Below, piece by piece: positions 5,178 through 5,717 of a stretch of 5,717 nucleotides of DNA. The stretch spans positions 1 to 5,717 of the forward strand of contig JAKACE010000139.1 in assembly GCA_021821705.1 (NCBI GenBank). Reading direction: 5' to 3'. Below the pieces are notes generated by a model. The model had not been told where the DNA came from. It saw nothing but the letters and a program-made list of their open reading frames with translations, and made no database searches. A program made the position numbers and the translations under genes. Each line of letters begins with the position of its first letter. Position 1 is the first letter of the stretch. This DNA comes from Actinomycetes bacterium (GTDB lineage: Bacteria > Actinomycetota > Acidimicrobiia > Acidimicrobiales > Palsa-688).

Positions 5178-5717
5178 ATGAAGAGGGCCAAGCTTTCTCT
5201 GGTGGCCGCGGCGCCGTTGACGGCGATGATCGCATCGCTTCTCATCGGTGCGACGCCCACGGCCGCGAGCGCGGCGACCCCCTACAAGGTCGCGTGGATA
5301 TATGTGGGGCCGCACAACGACGGCGGCTGGTCGCAGGCGCAAAACGACGGCCGGCTGTTCGTGCAGAAGGCGCTCGGGAGCCGGGTCGAGACGACCTACA
5401 AGGAGAACATCGCCGTAGGTACCCAGTTCAGCCAGACGGTGGCCAGCCTCTCCGCCGAGGGCTACAAGATGATCTTCGCCACTTCTTACGGGTACGTGAC
5501 GCCCCAGCTGGCGGCCCAGTACCCCAATATCAAGTTCGAGCAGGCGACGGGCACGCTCGTGGCCAAGAACGTCTCGGAGTACTTCGGTGCGGCCGAAGAC
5601 ACGATCTTCCTCTCGGGCATGGCCGCCGGGGCGGCCTCGAAGACGGGCAAGATCGGCTTTGTCGTCGCCTATCCCATCCCCGAGGTGATCCGGCACACCA
5701 ACGCCTTCACGCTCGGC
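5178..5717 (+). CDS. BMP-family ABC transporter substrate-binding protein (partial, 5' part)
   Basis: Extracytoplasmic binding protein of the basic membrane protein/PnrA type, a family that usually captures nucleosides or related small molecules for an ABC importer. The 180 visible residues, about half of a normal 350, contain a Sec signal peptide: M-K-R-A-K, a hydrophobic core at about 6-25, and A-x-A before residue 33 (A-S-A). The mature start Y-K-V-A-W-I-Y-V-G-P (36-45), D-G-G-W-S-Q-A-Q-N-D-G-R (48-59), the E-Y-F-G-A-A-E-D segment (134-141), F-L-S-G-M-A-A-G (144-151), K-T-G-K-I-G-F-V (155-162) and P-I-P-E-V-I-R-H-T-N-A-F (167-177) are all typical of the family. There is no cysteine anywhere in the visible part, hence no lipobox, although such proteins are normally lipoproteins in Gram-positive bacteria. 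The gene is divergent from the SsnA-like gene, and permease and ATPase genes are expected downstream. Beside these catabolic genes, uptake of a purine, nucleoside or ureide is a reasonable inference, but the substrate is not shown. Confidence 0.94.
   Translation, partial: MKRAKLSLVAAAPLTAMIASLLIGATPTAASAATPYKVAWIYVGPHNDGGWSQAQNDGRLFVQKALGSRVETTYKENIAVGTQFSQTVASLSAEGYKMIFATSYGYVTPQLAAQYPNIKFEQATGTLVAKNVSEYFGAAEDTIFLSGMAAGAASKTGKIGFVVAYPIPEVIRHTNAFTLG

Noticed and set aside
5163..5696. 177-codon minus-strand frame opposite the BMP gene
   Set aside because: Antisense shadow; the plus strand has a signal peptide, a strong ribosome binding site and family motifs.

Overview
The window looks like a piece of a high-GC, actinobacterium-like chromosome. 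The evidence is strong G/C preference at third codon positions, GTG start candidates, -10 elements of TANNNT type lying right against start codons, and gene families common in soil Actinobacteria. I cannot place it more precisely from sequence alone.

Layout. (1) 1-1219, minus: a hydantoinase/dihydropyrimidinase (HyuA type), cut by the left edge and missing roughly its last 50 residues. (2) 1276-1920, plus: a MobA/MocA-like nucleotidyltransferase, divergent from hyuA across a short GC-rich gap that holds a perfect 14-bp palindrome. (3) 1921-2047: a convergent gap with an 18-bp tandem repeat that runs into the stop codon of the next gene. (4) 2048-3553, minus: a fold-type II PLP enzyme resembling cysteine synthase or an ammonia-lyase. 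(5) 3698-4723, minus: an SsnA-like amidohydrolase with all expected metal-site motifs but no normal N-terminal segment. (6) 4724-5177: a 454-bp divergent regulatory region with a run of six degenerate 10-bp repeats, candidate promoters in both directions and a structured leader of about 225 nt. (7) 5178-5717, plus: the first 180 residues of a BMP-family ABC transporter substrate-binding protein with an excellent Shine-Dalgarno sequence.

How the genes may work together. HyuA, SsnA, a MocA-type molybdopterin cytidylyltransferase and a PLP lyase also occur together in the Escherichia coli yge/ssnA/hyuA/xdhD locus, which is linked to purine breakdown with a molybdenum hydroxylase. My inference is a purine or hydantoin (cyclic ureide) catabolic locus: the BMP transporter imports the substrate, SsnA and HyuA open or deaminate rings, MocA matures the cofactor of a xanthine dehydrogenase-like hydroxylase expected just outside the window, and the PLP enzyme acts on the released amino acid. 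The enzyme families are clear. The substrates and the pathway are not shown by the sequence.

The most unusual material is the region between the SsnA-like gene and the BMP gene, where the 10-bp repeat array begins almost exactly where recognisable SsnA coding signal ends, and the leader of the BMP gene, which carries a T-box-like or operator-like dyad and a possible Shine-Dalgarno switch.
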